Translations under genes and position numbers: made by a program | NCBI RefSeq assembly: GCF_030036535.1 | Contig: NZ_CP080389.1 | Location: 1-64,000 of the forward strand | Length of the DNA stretch: 64,000 nt | Direction of reading: 5' to 3' | Source of the DNA: Agrobacterium cucumeris | Lineage (GTDB): Bacteria; Pseudomonadota; Alphaproteobacteria; Rhizobiales; Rhizobiaceae | Notes under the pieces: generated by a model | Told to the model about the DNA's origin: nothing | Seen by the model: only the letters and a program-made list of their open reading frames with translations | The model's database searches: none | Shown: piece by piece, positions 45,260 through 54,455 of the stretch | How positions within the stretch are numbered: position 1 is the first letter of the stretch | How the letters are laid out: every line of letters starts with the position of its first letter

Positions 45260-46331
45260 CATGCGTGAATACAAGATTGCAGCGATCCCCGCGGATGGGA
45301 TTGGCCCTGAGGTGATAGCGGCGGGTCTTCAGGTTCTGGAGGCGCTGGAACAGCGAAGCGGTGACTTCAGGATCCACTCCGAGACCTTCGACTGGGGTTC
45401 GGACTATTACAAGAAACATGGCGTAATGATGCCCGCCGACGGGCTGGAGAATCTGAAGAAGTTCGACGCGATCTTTTTCGGAGCAGTCGGCGCCCCGGAC
45501 GTTCCCGACCATATCACGCTCTGGGGCCTGCGCCTGCCGATCTGCCAGGGGTTCGACCAATACGCCAATGTGCGCCCGACGAAGATCCTGCCCGGCATCA
45601 CGCCGCCCTTGCGCAATTGCGGCCCAGGCGATCTCGACTGGGTGATCGTGCGGGAGAATTCCGAAGGCGAGTATTCCGGCCATGGCGGCCGCGCCCATAG
45701 GGGCCTGCCGGAAGAGGTCGGCACGGAAGTGGCGATCTTCACCCGCGTCGGCGTCACCCGCATCATGCGCTACGCCTTCAAGTTGGCCCAGGAGCGTCCA
45801 CGCAAACTGCTGACCGTCGTCACCAAGTCGAACGCCCAGCGCCATGGCATGGTGATGTGGGACGAGATCGCCGCGGAGGTGTCGAAGGAATTCCCGGACG
45901 TCACCTGGGACAAGATGCTTGTCGATGCGATGACAGTGCGCATGACGCTGAAGCCGGATACGTTGGATACGATCGTGGCGACCAATCTGCATGCCGACAT
46001 CCTGTCGGATCTGGCCGGTGCGCTGGCCGGCTCGCTCGGCGTCGCGCCGACCGCCAACATCGATCCGGAGCGTCGCTTCCCGTCGATGTTCGAACCGATC
46101 CACGGCTCGGCCTTCGACATCACCGGCAAGGGCATCGCCAACCCGATCGCCACCTTCTGGACGGCGGCGCAGATGCTTGAGCATCTCGGCGAACGCGAGG
46201 CCGCGGCGCGGCTGATGAGTGCCGTCGAGCGCGTGACCGAAGCAGGCATCCTGACCCCTGATGTCGGGGGCACCGCCAACACCAAACAGGTCACCGATGC
46301 CGTATGCAACGCAATCGCAGGGTCCAATATC
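45260..46331 (+). repeat. Long direct repeat, copy 2 (ttuC)
   Basis: Partner of 39485-40556. Recombination between the copies would delete ttuD, ttuE, the GntR gene and the tctC-like gene. Confidence 0.92.
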
Positions 46332-46337
46332 ATCTGA
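45261..46337 (+). CDS. ttuC: Tartrate dehydrogenase/decarboxylase (TtuC), copy 2
   Basis: 358-aa near-duplicate of the enzyme at 39486; translated sequences are the same until the last residues (this copy ends NII, the first NILKMAAAE). All catalytic motifs are intact. It sits between the transporter's binding-protein gene and the tctBA membrane genes, an unusual place for an enzyme gene, with its own GGAG ribosome site (AGGAGCTTCCC). Two identical copies under two regulators (LysR and GntR) would make the enzyme inducible by two routes. Confidence 0.93.
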   Translation: MREYKIAAIPADGIGPEVIAAGLQVLEALEQRSGDFRIHSETFDWGSDYYKKHGVMMPADGLENLKKFDAIFFGAVGAPDVPDHITLWGLRLPICQGFDQYANVRPTKILPGITPPLRNCGPGDLDWVIVRENSEGEYSGHGGRAHRGLPEEVGTEVAIFTRVGVTRIMRYAFKLAQERPRKLLTVVTKSNAQRHGMVMWDEIAAEVSKEFPDVTWDKMLVDAMTVRMTLKPDTLDTIVATNLHADILSDLAGALAGSLGVAPTANIDPERRFPSMFEPIHGSAFDITGKGIANPIATFWTAAQMLEHLGEREAAARLMSAVERVTEAGILTPDVGGTANTKQVTDAVCNAIAGSNII

Positions 46338-46376
46338 ACGGGAGGAACCGTCAGAGGAGGCCAGAGGGAGGAGACC

Positions 46377-46844
46377 ATGGCTACACTCGAAAAGCACACC
46401 CGGAGAAACCTGATTGCCGGTGGCATATTCATTGCTATCGCAGCCGCATTCGCTGCGCAGGGTCTGCGGTATGAGTTCGGGACCGCGACACAGATGGGGC
46501 CGGGCTTTTTTCCGGTCGTTCTAGCGTTCGTCTTGGCCGCACTGGGCAGCGTCATCTGCCTCGATGGTTTGCGCAGTGAACCGGAGCCAAACGATGGTGC
46601 CGTTGCCTGGCGTGGAATCGTCCTCATCTGTCTCGCACTTGCCATCTTTGCAGCCGGAGCCCGGGATCTTGGACTCGTACCCGTCGTCCTTCTTTGCACG
46701 TTCATGACAGCGCTCGCGTCTCGCCGAAACTCGCTGGTATCGGCGGCTATGATGGCCGCCGTCATCGCCACTCTTTGCTATCTGGTCTTTAAAGTGGGGT
46801 TGGCAATTTCCATCCCGGCTTTCGGGCCGGTCTTCGGACTTTGA
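46377..46844 (+). CDS. tctB: Tripartite tricarboxylate transporter small membrane subunit (TctB)
   Basis: 155-aa protein with four predicted membrane helices, of TctB type (LIAGGIFIAIAAAFAAQGLRYEFGTATQMGPGFFPVVLA, including the conserved GTAxxMGPGFFP motif). It begins 39 bases after the second ttuC and 10 bases before the TctA-like gene. It forms the membrane part of the importer with TctA. Confidence 0.92.
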   Translation: MATLEKHTRRNLIAGGIFIAIAAAFAAQGLRYEFGTATQMGPGFFPVVLAFVLAALGSVICLDGLRSEPEPNDGAVAWRGIVLICLALAIFAAGARDLGLVPVVLLCTFMTALASRRNSLVSAAMMAAVIATLCYLVFKVGLAISIPAFGPVFGL

Positions 46845-46854
46845 GGTGCCAGCC

Positions 46855-48363
46855 ATGATGGATCTTGTCTCGAATCTTGCCCTCGGCTTTGAAACGGCCC
46901 TCACGCCGATAAACATCGTCTGGTGTTTTGTTGGAGTGCTGCTCGGAACACTTGTTGGCGTTCTACCAGGTATCGGGCCGACGGCGACGATCGCAATGCT
47001 CTTGCCGATCACTTTCACCTTCTCGCCGGTCACGTCGCTGATCATGCTGTCGGGCATCTATTACGGCGCCCAATACGGTGGGTCCACGACGGCAATCCTC
47101 ATTAACCTGCCCGGGGAGAGCTCTTCCGCCGTGACTGCGATCGATGGCTATCAGATGGCCCGAAAGGGGCGCGCTGGTCAAGCATTGGCAACTGCAGCGC
47201 TCGGATCGTTCTTCGCGGGCTGCGCCGCAACCTTATTGTTGGCAATCGCCGCTCCGCCGCTTGCTTCTATCGCGCTTGAATTTGGTGCACCGGAATATTT
47301 TGCCCTGATCGTTCTCGGGCTTCTCGTTTCGATCTCGCTCGCTCACGGTTCAGTGCTGAAGGCGCTGGGCATGATCGTAATCGGCTTGCTCCTTGGGACG
47401 GTAGGCCAGGACATCTATACGGGCGAGGAGCGCTTCACATTTGGTCGCCTGGAATTGTCACAGGGGATCAACTTCGTCTCGATTGCCGTCGGCATCTTCG
47501 GGGTCTCCGAAATCTTCCGCAACCTTCAGGCTGAACACACGCGCGAAGTCGGGGTAAAGCACGTCACGAACCTTTGGCTGACGAAAGATGATTTTCGGCG
47601 GATTATCGGCCCTGTCCTGCGGGGAACGGCGCTTGGCTCGCTTCTCGGCGTATTGCCGGGCGGCGGCCACGTACTGGCGTCCTTCGCCAGCTACTCGGCC
47701 GAAAAGAACCTGTCGAAAAATCCGTCAGAGTTCGGTCACGGTGCGATCGAGGGCGTGGCGGGCCCTGAAAGCGCCAACAACGCCGCGGCACAGACATCCT
47801 TTATTCCGTTGCTCACCCTCGGCATTCCGGCCCATCCGGTCATGGCACTCATCGTCGGCGCCTTCATCCTGCAGGGGATCACGCCCGGACCGGACGTCAT
47901 TACGAGCCAGCCGGCGCTGTTCTGGGGTATCATTGCTTCGATGTGGATCGGCAATTTGCTGCTCGTCATCCTCAACCTGCCGCTGATCGGCCTGTGGGTG
48001 AAGATGCTGACCATCCCCTACCGTATGCTGTTCCCGGCCATCGTGATTTTTGCCTCGATCGGATGCTATTCGATCAACAACAATCCGTTTGACGTCTATG
48101 CGATCATCATCTCCGGCATACTCGGCTATGTCCTGATCCGTGTGGGCTGCGAACCAGCACCGCTTCTCTTGGGCTTCGTTCTTGGCCCTCTGCTCGAGGA
48201 GCATCTCCGTCGAGCGATGATCATCTCGCGCGGCGACGCGACGGTGTTCATCACAAACCCTATCGCGGCGTCGCTGCTCGGTATGGGTCTGGTCTGCGTA
48301 TTCCTAGCGCTCCTACCGTCGATACGTTCCAAGCGCGATCAGGTGTTCGTGGAGGATGACTGA
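46855..48363 (+). CDS. tctA: Tripartite tricarboxylate transporter large membrane subunit (TctA)
   Basis: 502-aa membrane protein with about 11-12 helices. The family signatures GVLPGIGPTATIAMLLPITF and the YGGSTTAILINLPGESSSAVTAIDGYQMA segment are present near the N terminus, and the mirrored LGVLPGGGHVLASFASYSAEK and HGAIEGVAGPESANNAAAQ in the second half. ATG 46855 is chosen because GAGG sits 8 bases upstream; GTG 46846 is in frame. Uses an ion gradient to import the ligand delivered by TctC. Confidence 0.94.
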   Translation: MMDLVSNLALGFETALTPINIVWCFVGVLLGTLVGVLPGIGPTATIAMLLPITFTFSPVTSLIMLSGIYYGAQYGGSTTAILINLPGESSSAVTAIDGYQMARKGRAGQALATAALGSFFAGCAATLLLAIAAPPLASIALEFGAPEYFALIVLGLLVSISLAHGSVLKALGMIVIGLLLGTVGQDIYTGEERFTFGRLELSQGINFVSIAVGIFGVSEIFRNLQAEHTREVGVKHVTNLWLTKDDFRRIIGPVLRGTALGSLLGVLPGGGHVLASFASYSAEKNLSKNPSEFGHGAIEGVAGPESANNAAAQTSFIPLLTLGIPAHPVMALIVGAFILQGITPGPDVITSQPALFWGIIASMWIGNLLLVILNLPLIGLWVKMLTIPYRMLFPAIVIFASIGCYSINNNPFDVYAIIISGILGYVLIRVGCEPAPLLLGFVLGPLLEEHLRRAMIISRGDATVFITNPIAASLLGMGLVCVFLALLPSIRSKRDQVFVEDD

Positions 48364-48705
48364 TGCCGGACATTTTCATGTCCTCGGGCCCAAGGCGAGT
48401 TATCAAGTTATGGGTGGGGGAGCTACCTTCCTTAGTGAACGCCGAATGGTATGATTTCTCTTAGTTTCCATAATCGTGGCTATGCCGACGGCTTAAAGAT
48501 TCAACGCCTTACATGTTGTGGGGAGTCATGGGTCGTAAGTTCGTATCTCATCAAGAGCTATATGCGGCCAGAAACCAACGGTCGAAAAAGTTTTGAGCAA
48601 GACCGAGCATCGAATCCGCGGAAACCGTGACCTGTGGGGGGCGCTACGTCGTAGAGGAGGAGATGTAAGAGCTTGCACAGGCTCGGATGGCTGTCGGCTT
48701 GATAG
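48364..48705. other. Intergenic region after tctA
   Basis: About 340 bp between convergent genes. No gene, terminator or repeat stands out. Confidence 0.4.
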
Positions 48706-49200
48706 CTACTCAGCGTCCGACTTCCCAGCCTCCTTCCCCATCGCATCCGCGAACTTTCGCATCAACCGAACAAGATCGTCGATTTCCGCCGGCTCCCAAT
48801 TCGCAAAAACACCAAGGGCGATCCTTTCTCGTGCAACATCGATCTTGTCGGTCATCGCCTTGCCCTTCGCCGTGACAACAACTTCATTTACGCGACGGTC
48901 AGCCGGGCTTTGCCTGCGTTCGGCAAGCCCGAGGCTCTCCAACTTCGCGACCTGGCGACTAACCGTGGTGTAGTCCCGCCCGACGCCGGCCGCCAATTCC
49001 ACAATGCCGATCGGACCGCGCCGCTCGATCCCGACAAGGAGCGGGAATAGAGCTCGATCTAGGGCGATTCCTGCCTCCCGAACGAGCGCCTCGTCACGTT
49101 GGGGTCGGTTCATGAGCGTGACGATATCGATTAGCGAACCGTGCAGTTCACGGACCTTTTTGCTAATATGTGTAATTTGCACATTATTCCTTGACGGCAT
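48706..49200 (-). CDS. MarR-family transcriptional regulator
   Basis: 164-aa winged-helix regulator. The DNA-binding core GIVELAAGVGRDYTTVSRQVAKLESLGLAERRQSPADRRVNEVVVTAKGK is a standard MarR domain. ATG 49200 has GGAG 9 bases upstream; a frame to 49251 would run into the divergent gene's promoter. It is divergent from the monooxygenase and likely represses it and itself through the palindromes between them, with an aromatic compound as probable inducer. Confidence 0.9.
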   Translation of the reverse strand: MPSRNNVQITHISKKVRELHGSLIDIVTLMNRPQRDEALVREAGIALDRALFPLLVGIERRGPIGIVELAAGVGRDYTTVSRQVAKLESLGLAERRQSPADRRVNEVVVTAKGKAMTDKIDVARERIALGVFANWEPAEIDDLVRLMRKFADAMGKEAGKSDAE

Positions 49201-49212
49201 AGCGCTTCTCCT

Positions 49213-49226
49213 ATTATGTGCATAAT
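49213..49226. promoter_or_regulatory. Candidate MarR operator
   Basis: ATTATG-TG-CATAAT, an inverted repeat in the 44-bp gap between the MarR gene and the monooxygenase. A second, related imperfect palindrome (TGTGTAATTTGCACA) lies at about 49170-49184, inside the start of the regulator gene. Confidence 0.55.
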
Positions 49227-49244
49227 ACACACATGGAGAACGAC

Positions 49245-50753
49245 ATGACAAACGAATTCGAAGCAGATGTGCTCATCTGCGGCGCGGGAGCGGCTGGCCT
49301 TACGCTAGCAATAGAACTGGCGCGGCGAGGGGTCTCTTTCCGCCTGATCGACAAGACGCGCGAACCGTTCCCGGGCTCGCGAGGCAAAGGCATTCAGCCA
49401 AGGACGCAAGAGGTCTTCGAGGATCTCGGTATCCTGGATAAGGTCGTCGCGGCGGGGGGCGTTTACCCAAGGATGCGCGAGTATCGCGACGACGGCAGCT
49501 TCATGGAGAAAGATTTTGGGGAGCGGGCTCAGGCGACACCCGCGGAGCCGTATCATATTCCGCTGATGATCCCGCAGTTTCTGACTGAGAAAATCATGCG
49601 GGACCGGCTGGCGGAGCTGGGTGGGCGGGTTGAGTTCGGAAGCGAGTTGACGGGCTTCGAGCACGATGGCGACGGAGTTACGGCGCGTCTTTCTGGTTCA
49701 GGCGGAGCGGAGACGGTTCGCGTACGCCATCTGATCGGCGCGGACGGAGGTCGCAGCTTCGTAAGACACGCACTTGGTATCGCGTTCCCCGGCAAAACCC
49801 TGGGCGTGCGCGCGATTGTCGCTGACGTTGGCCTGACCGGCCTAAGCCGTGATGTTTGGTGGCAGTTCAACACCGGTGACATGCAGCGGATGGTTGCCAT
49901 CTGCCCGCTCATGGGTACCGATCTGTTCCAGATACAGGCGCCGGTCTCTGCGGATGGGGACCCGGACCTTTCAGCAAATGGTTTGGAAAAGCTGATCGTC
50001 GAGCGGACGGGCCGCAACGAGGTGAAGGTCCACGACGTCAGTTGGGCATCGGCCTACGCTATGAACGCCCGACTAGCCGACAGATACAGGGTCGATCGCG
50101 TATTCTTGGTGGGCGACGCTGCTCATATCCACCCGCCCACCGGCGGTCAGGGACTCAATACCAGCGTTCAAGATGCCTACAATCTCGGCTGGAAGCTCGC
50201 GGCCGCGCTTTGTGGAGCCGGCGATGAACTTCTCGACACCTACCAGGCCGAGCGCCGTCCTGTGGCGGAGGAGGTTCTGGGTCTGTCAAGTCGACTGCTC
50301 GAAGCGGGAAAGCATGGCGAGATCCGTCGCGGGCGCGAGGTGCAGCAGCTCGACATCGGATATCCGCAATCGCCTCTCGCCTTGCGCGCAGCAAGCCGCA
50401 ACAGCGGTCTGCAGGCGGGCGATCGCGCACCGGACGCGCCCATTAAGGGGGCAGGAGGGCAGCCTTCGCGGCTCTTCAGCTTGTTCATCGGGCCGCATTG
50501 GACGCTGCTCGTAAACGGAGAATGGAGCGTGGCATCGCGGCCGGGATTGCATATCCACCGCCTCGGCCAGCGCGGCGACGTGCTCGATGCGTTCGGTCAT
50601 ATCCGAGCCGCGTACGGATTGGAGGCGGATGAGTGCGTCCTCATCAGACCAGACGGGTATGTCGGTGCGATTCTGGCTTTTGACGCGGAAGGCGTGGCGC
50701 AACTGGAAGCCTATCTCGAACGCGTGGGCTTGCCGTCAGGCGAGGCCGTATAG
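49245..50753 (+). CDS. FAD-dependent aromatic-ring monooxygenase
   Basis: 502-aa class A flavin hydroxylase (FAD_binding_3). Visible motifs: the dinucleotide fold VLICGAGAAGLTLAIELARRG, IGADGGRSFVRHALG (DG motif) and FLVGDAAHIHPPTGGQGLNTSVQDAYNLGWKLAAAL (GD motif). The C-terminal thioredoxin-like domain is complete. ATG 49245 is chosen for the GGAG six bases upstream. It is the first gene of an operon with an MFS exporter and a patatin-like lipoprotein. Substrate not deducible; phenol, pentachlorophenol or antibiotic hydroxylases share this fold. Confidence 0.9.
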   Translation: MTNEFEADVLICGAGAAGLTLAIELARRGVSFRLIDKTREPFPGSRGKGIQPRTQEVFEDLGILDKVVAAGGVYPRMREYRDDGSFMEKDFGERAQATPAEPYHIPLMIPQFLTEKIMRDRLAELGGRVEFGSELTGFEHDGDGVTARLSGSGGAETVRVRHLIGADGGRSFVRHALGIAFPGKTLGVRAIVADVGLTGLSRDVWWQFNTGDMQRMVAICPLMGTDLFQIQAPVSADGDPDLSANGLEKLIVERTGRNEVKVHDVSWASAYAMNARLADRYRVDRVFLVGDAAHIHPPTGGQGLNTSVQDAYNLGWKLAAALCGAGDELLDTYQAERRPVAEEVLGLSSRLLEAGKHGEIRRGREVQQLDIGYPQSPLALRAASRNSGLQAGDRAPDAPIKGAGGQPSRLFSLFIGPHWTLLVNGEWSVASRPGLHIHRLGQRGDVLDAFGHIRAAYGLEADECVLIRPDGYVGAILAFDAEGVAQLEAYLERVGLPSGEAV

Positions 50754-50766
50754 GGGGGGATGGAAT

Positions 50767-51993
50767 ATGACGACCAAACCGCAATTCGACATCAGTCCAT
50801 CCAAGCCGCTCGATTGGCGGATCATCCTTCCGGTCTTTGCAATCGTCTGCGCGAACACCGCCGGCACCGCTTCCGTTTTGCCGGTTCTGCCCTTTCATGT
50901 CCGGGCAATGGGCGGCACACCGCTTGTTCTGGGCATAGTTATCGCCGCCGAGGCAGTCGGCCAATTCGCCTCTGCCCCTGCTCTTGGGCAGCTCTCGGAT
51001 CGCTTCGGCCGGAGGAATGTCCTGCTGACGAGCCAGTGCGTTGCAGCGGCGAGCCTTGCGCTACTTGCAATCGCGCCGAGCGTTGCGTTCATCCTTATCG
51101 CTCGGGCACTCTTCGGACTTACCGGAGGCAACATCTCTGTCACTGCGGCCTATATTGCAGATCACACCGATGCCTCAAACCGCAGACGTGCCATGGGGAT
51201 ACTCATGGGCGGTGCGGGCCTCGGCGGCATCGTTGGCGCAGGGCTTTCAGGTTTCCTATCCGAGATGTCGCTGACAATTCCCGTCCTCGCCGCGCTTGGG
51301 TTGGTAGCCACGTCCATTGTCGTTACATCTCTTTGCTTGGATGGAGGGCGTCCAACAAAGACTGGAAAAGAGCGGCCGCACGATGGGCACATATCGCTCC
51401 GCGCGATCGCAGCGTCGCCTGTCGTTCGTGCTCTCGTCATCGTCATGCTATGCCACTTCTTCGCCTACGGGACATACATTTCGCAAATGCCGGTCTTCCT
51501 TGCGGAGACCTTTCAATGGCATGGTCATGCTTTCGGCGCGAAGGAATTGAGCTACCTCATCATGTTGGATGGTGCGGTCAATGTCTTTGCCCAGGTGTTC
51601 CTACTCGGCTGGCTCGGCAAACACCTTACCGAACGTGATCTGATCCTCCTGATATTCCTTCTGATTTGCTTGGGGTTCATCACCGCCGGTGTCGCTAACC
51701 GTATACCCGTGCTGGTCATCGCGGTTCTGTGTATCAGTACCGGCGATGCTCTTGCAAAGCCGACATATCTCGCAGCTCTTTCTACCCATGTGCCGTCCGA
51801 GCGGCAGGGCGTGGTTCTGGGTGCCGCCCAGTCCCTGCTCGCAGTAACAGATATTATCGCACCGGTCCTCGGTGGGTTCATCCTTGGATACGCGCTCTAT
51901 AGCTTATGGATTGCCATTGCAGTAGCCGTGGCAATCGTCGGCGCACTCATAGCGGCGGCCCGGCTTCCGCGTCAGGGCGGCGCTGAAGCGTGA
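50767..51993 (+). CDS. MFS efflux transporter
   Basis: 408-aa major facilitator of the drug:proton antiporter type with 12 predicted helices; motif A appears as GQLSDRFGRRNVLL and motif C-like as GGAGLGGIVGAGLSGFL. The resemblance is to TetA/multidrug exporters. The gene begins 13 bases after the monooxygenase stop and overlaps the next gene by GTGA, so all three are co-expressed. It may export the substrate or product of the hydroxylase. Confidence 0.88.
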   Translation: MTTKPQFDISPSKPLDWRIILPVFAIVCANTAGTASVLPVLPFHVRAMGGTPLVLGIVIAAEAVGQFASAPALGQLSDRFGRRNVLLTSQCVAAASLALLAIAPSVAFILIARALFGLTGGNISVTAAYIADHTDASNRRRAMGILMGGAGLGGIVGAGLSGFLSEMSLTIPVLAALGLVATSIVVTSLCLDGGRPTKTGKERPHDGHISLRAIAASPVVRALVIVMLCHFFAYGTYISQMPVFLAETFQWHGHAFGAKELSYLIMLDGAVNVFAQVFLLGWLGKHLTERDLILLIFLLICLGFITAGVANRIPVLVIAVLCISTGDALAKPTYLAALSTHVPSERQGVVLGAAQSLLAVTDIIAPVLGGFILGYALYSLWIAIAVAVAIVGALIAAARLPRQGGAEA

Positions 51994-53162
51994 CGATGCG
52001 CTCCATGCCGAGTTCCTGCGGGTTTAGCGCAAATGTCATTGCGCTATGTCTTCTCTTTTTCCTCAGCGGGTGTACGGCACCCGCTCGCCCGGTATACACC
52101 GCATCGCAAGCCGGGCGGGCACAAATCGTCGGCTTCGGAAATATAAGGGCTCATTTGGATGATCCGCGGCCCCCGGAGTCAGTGCACGCCTCCTGGCGCC
52201 CGGTTATCGGTAAACAAAAGCCGTCTATGCTCGCCATATCGGGCGGTGGCGCTGGAGGCGCGTTTTCTGTAGGAATTCTCTCCGCCTGGAGCGAACTCGG
52301 CAGCCGACCACAGTTCGAGGTGGTAACCGGTGTGAGCACAGGGGCCCTGATTGCGCCGTTCGCATTCCTGGGGCCCGCCTATGATGCGCGGCTGAGGCGC
52401 CTCTATCTTTCCAATGAAGCTCGTAGTCTTGTCGACATCAACTGGAGAGGGCTTGGCGTCCTCTCAGCAAGCCTCCTTCAGGGGGATGCTCTTCGAAAGA
52501 TGGTCGAAGACAACATTACGGATGAAATCCTGCGCCAAATCGCGCGCGAACATCAAGCGGGACGCCGTCTCCTGGTCATGACCACAAACCTCGACACGCA
52601 GCGGGCCGTCGTCTGGAACATAGGCGCCATCGCGGATAGCGACAGCCAGGATGCTCTCGCTCTTGTGCGCCAAATACTAATCGCATCAGCAAGCGTTCCC
52701 GGCATCTTTCCGCCGGTTTCTATCCGGGCGATAGTGGATGGCAGGCAGATTCGTGAACTGCACTCTGACGGAGGCAGCTCGTCGCAGTTTCTGACATTGC
52801 CCGAACATCTGTTCGTCGCATCGGGTCAAGCAGGCAACGAGAACCTCCATATCTATGTGATCATCAACAACGCGCTCATTCCGGAGTTTTCGATGTCACC
52901 TGAACGGGCGTTGCCAATCATGGCACGAGCATACGCGATCCTCCTCAAGTCACAGACGAAGCAAGGGTTGATCGCCCTTTACAACTATGGACGGAGATCC
53001 GCCATTGATCTCAATATCGCGGCGATCGATGAGCAGGTGCCCTATTCCATGACCGACCCGCTGAACGGGAGCTACATGCGCACGGTGTATGACATCGGCT
53101 ACCGAAAGACGGTCGACGGTAGTGTTTGGGCGCAGCGGCCAACGTTTCCAGGCTCGCAATGA
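51990..53162 (+). CDS. Patatin-like phospholipase lipoprotein
   Basis: 390-aa patatin-domain hydrolase with a lipoprotein signal (LCLLFFLSGC, Cys near residue 28). The patatin elements are visible: the oxyanion loop AISGGGAGGAFSVG, the nucleophile elbow VTGVSTGALIAP (Ser in GVSTG) and the Asp in HSDGGSS. GTG 51990 overlaps the MFS stop; ATG 51996 is an alternative. Expected to sit at the outer membrane or periplasmic face. Its link to the hydroxylase and exporter is unexplained. Confidence 0.88.
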   Translation: MTMRSMPSSCGFSANVIALCLLFFLSGCTAPARPVYTASQAGRAQIVGFGNIRAHLDDPRPPESVHASWRPVIGKQKPSMLAISGGGAGGAFSVGILSAWSELGSRPQFEVVTGVSTGALIAPFAFLGPAYDARLRRLYLSNEARSLVDINWRGLGVLSASLLQGDALRKMVEDNITDEILRQIAREHQAGRRLLVMTTNLDTQRAVVWNIGAIADSDSQDALALVRQILIASASVPGIFPPVSIRAIVDGRQIRELHSDGGSSSQFLTLPEHLFVASGQAGNENLHIYVIINNALIPEFSMSPERALPIMARAYAILLKSQTKQGLIALYNYGRRSAIDLNIAAIDEQVPYSMTDPLNGSYMRTVYDIGYRKTVDGSVWAQRPTFPGSQ

Positions 53163-53654
53163 CACCAAGCGGGCCGAGAGAGTCTGCATTCCTGTTTAAA
53201 GGTTGCCGGAGATGTGAGCTGGGTCGGTGACCGGCCAAGATTAGTTCCCGCACCACGACACAGTCATGAACCATGTGCTGACCGGCGATGGGTCCTCCGT
53301 GCGGCCACGACACAGTAGGCTAATTTCACTAGCCGATGAGCGTCCGGCATCAGATGAACGAGTCGCTCACTTTCCAATTCCTGCTTGACAACCGCCTTTT
53401 CGTCTCAGCGAGCCTTTCTGCAGCAATAGTGGCCTAGATGAAGGCGGCGATGCCCCTTTTCCGAGTCTCCTGAATAGCCTACGCGGGGCCGCCGCGGGTA
53501 GCCATTTCCCGGGGGCCATTTCCCGGGACCATGGCTTCCGTCACGCCCGTCACGTCTCCGGCAGCCCCATCTTGTGCAGGACCGAACTTTGCGTTTTTAT
53601 GCGCGACAATTTCTCTGCGCATGAAGAGATGAGCGCACCTGGAGCCTCGAACAT
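53163..53654. other. Intergenic region before the syrB-like genes
   Basis: About 490 bp. It holds the directly repeated CCATTTCCCGGG-type unit near 53500-53530 and a short 34-codon plus-strand frame (53338-53442) that I do not consider a gene. The promoter of the following gene should lie near its right end. Confidence 0.4.
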
Positions 53655-54323
53655 TTGAAAAAGCCACAAAAGAACTTTGTCGTTGAGTACAAGGGTGCGC
53701 GTCGAAAACCCGTTCCGCAATCCAATTCGATCTGGGGAACGGTCGATTTGCGCCAATTCGCCGAGCACGATGGCAACTTACAGGCACCCGGGGCTGGCGC
53801 ATCTCCCGCAGGCTCAGATGCAGCCGTAGACCGGCCACAGCGCGCACCCGCGTTGACAGCAGCTATTCAGCAATCGCCAACATCAAACTTTTTTCCGGAG
53901 GAACAAATGTCTGACGAAACAAACGTGCCCGAACCGACGTCCACCGAAGTCGAAACCGCTCTGCCGAAGATGCCGGAGCCCAGGAAGCGTGGCCCGCGTG
54001 CCAAGAACGCAGCGTCGGAAATTGCAACTTCGGATGCTTCGGTTGAAGCCCCGACCGTCAAGAAAGCTCGGGCGAAGAGGGGTAGCAAGAGCGTCGCAAC
54101 CGAGATGAAGCCATCAGCTCGCCGAGGCGGACGCAAAGCCAAGGTTGCTGCCGGAGAGGTTGTCGAACCCGCCCAGCAGGCTGTCTCGCCTGTCACGGCT
54201 GCCGGTGAGGAAATGGAGGATCTGCTTCAGCTCGAGCAGGAAAATCAGCGACTGCGGAAGCTGCTTGCGGAAAAGCTCCGCACGGAGAACGCGGATCTTC
54301 GCAAACGCCTCGGCCTTGACTGA
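53655..54323 (+). CDS. SyrB-like regulatory protein
   Basis: 222-aa basic protein of the rhizobial SyrB family. The N-terminal KNFVVEYKGARRKP and IWGTVDLRQFA, a central Lys/Ala-rich region with KRGPRAKN and KKARAKRG repeats (histone-like), and a C-terminal leucine-rich coiled coil (LLQLEQENQRLRKLLAEKLR) are visible. TTG 53655 has GGAG 10 bases upstream; an internal ATG at 53907 (MSDETNVPE) is an alternative. SyrB of Sinorhizobium represses the succinoglycan regulator syrM; the role here is inferred by similarity. Confidence 0.72.
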   Translation: MKKPQKNFVVEYKGARRKPVPQSNSIWGTVDLRQFAEHDGNLQAPGAGASPAGSDAAVDRPQRAPALTAAIQQSPTSNFFPEEQMSDETNVPEPTSTEVETALPKMPEPRKRGPRAKNAASEIATSDASVEAPTVKKARAKRGSKSVATEMKPSARRGGRKAKVAAGEVVEPAQQAVSPVTAAGEEMEDLLQLEQENQRLRKLLAEKLRTENADLRKRLGLD

Positions 54324-54455
54324 GGTGATGTCGGAGGATTGGTTGCTGCCAGGTCGGCCTTTCGCTTCAGCGCGATGGTGCTCGGCCGCTGCAACGGACA
54401 TCTCCGTTTCCCGGCGGGTTACCGGAGCGTACGACAAGATGGGAGTTGAGAAGCG

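Noticed and set aside
53338..53442. 34-codon plus-strand frame upstream of the first syrB-like gene
   Set aside because: No clear ribosome site and no family resemblance; likely chance.
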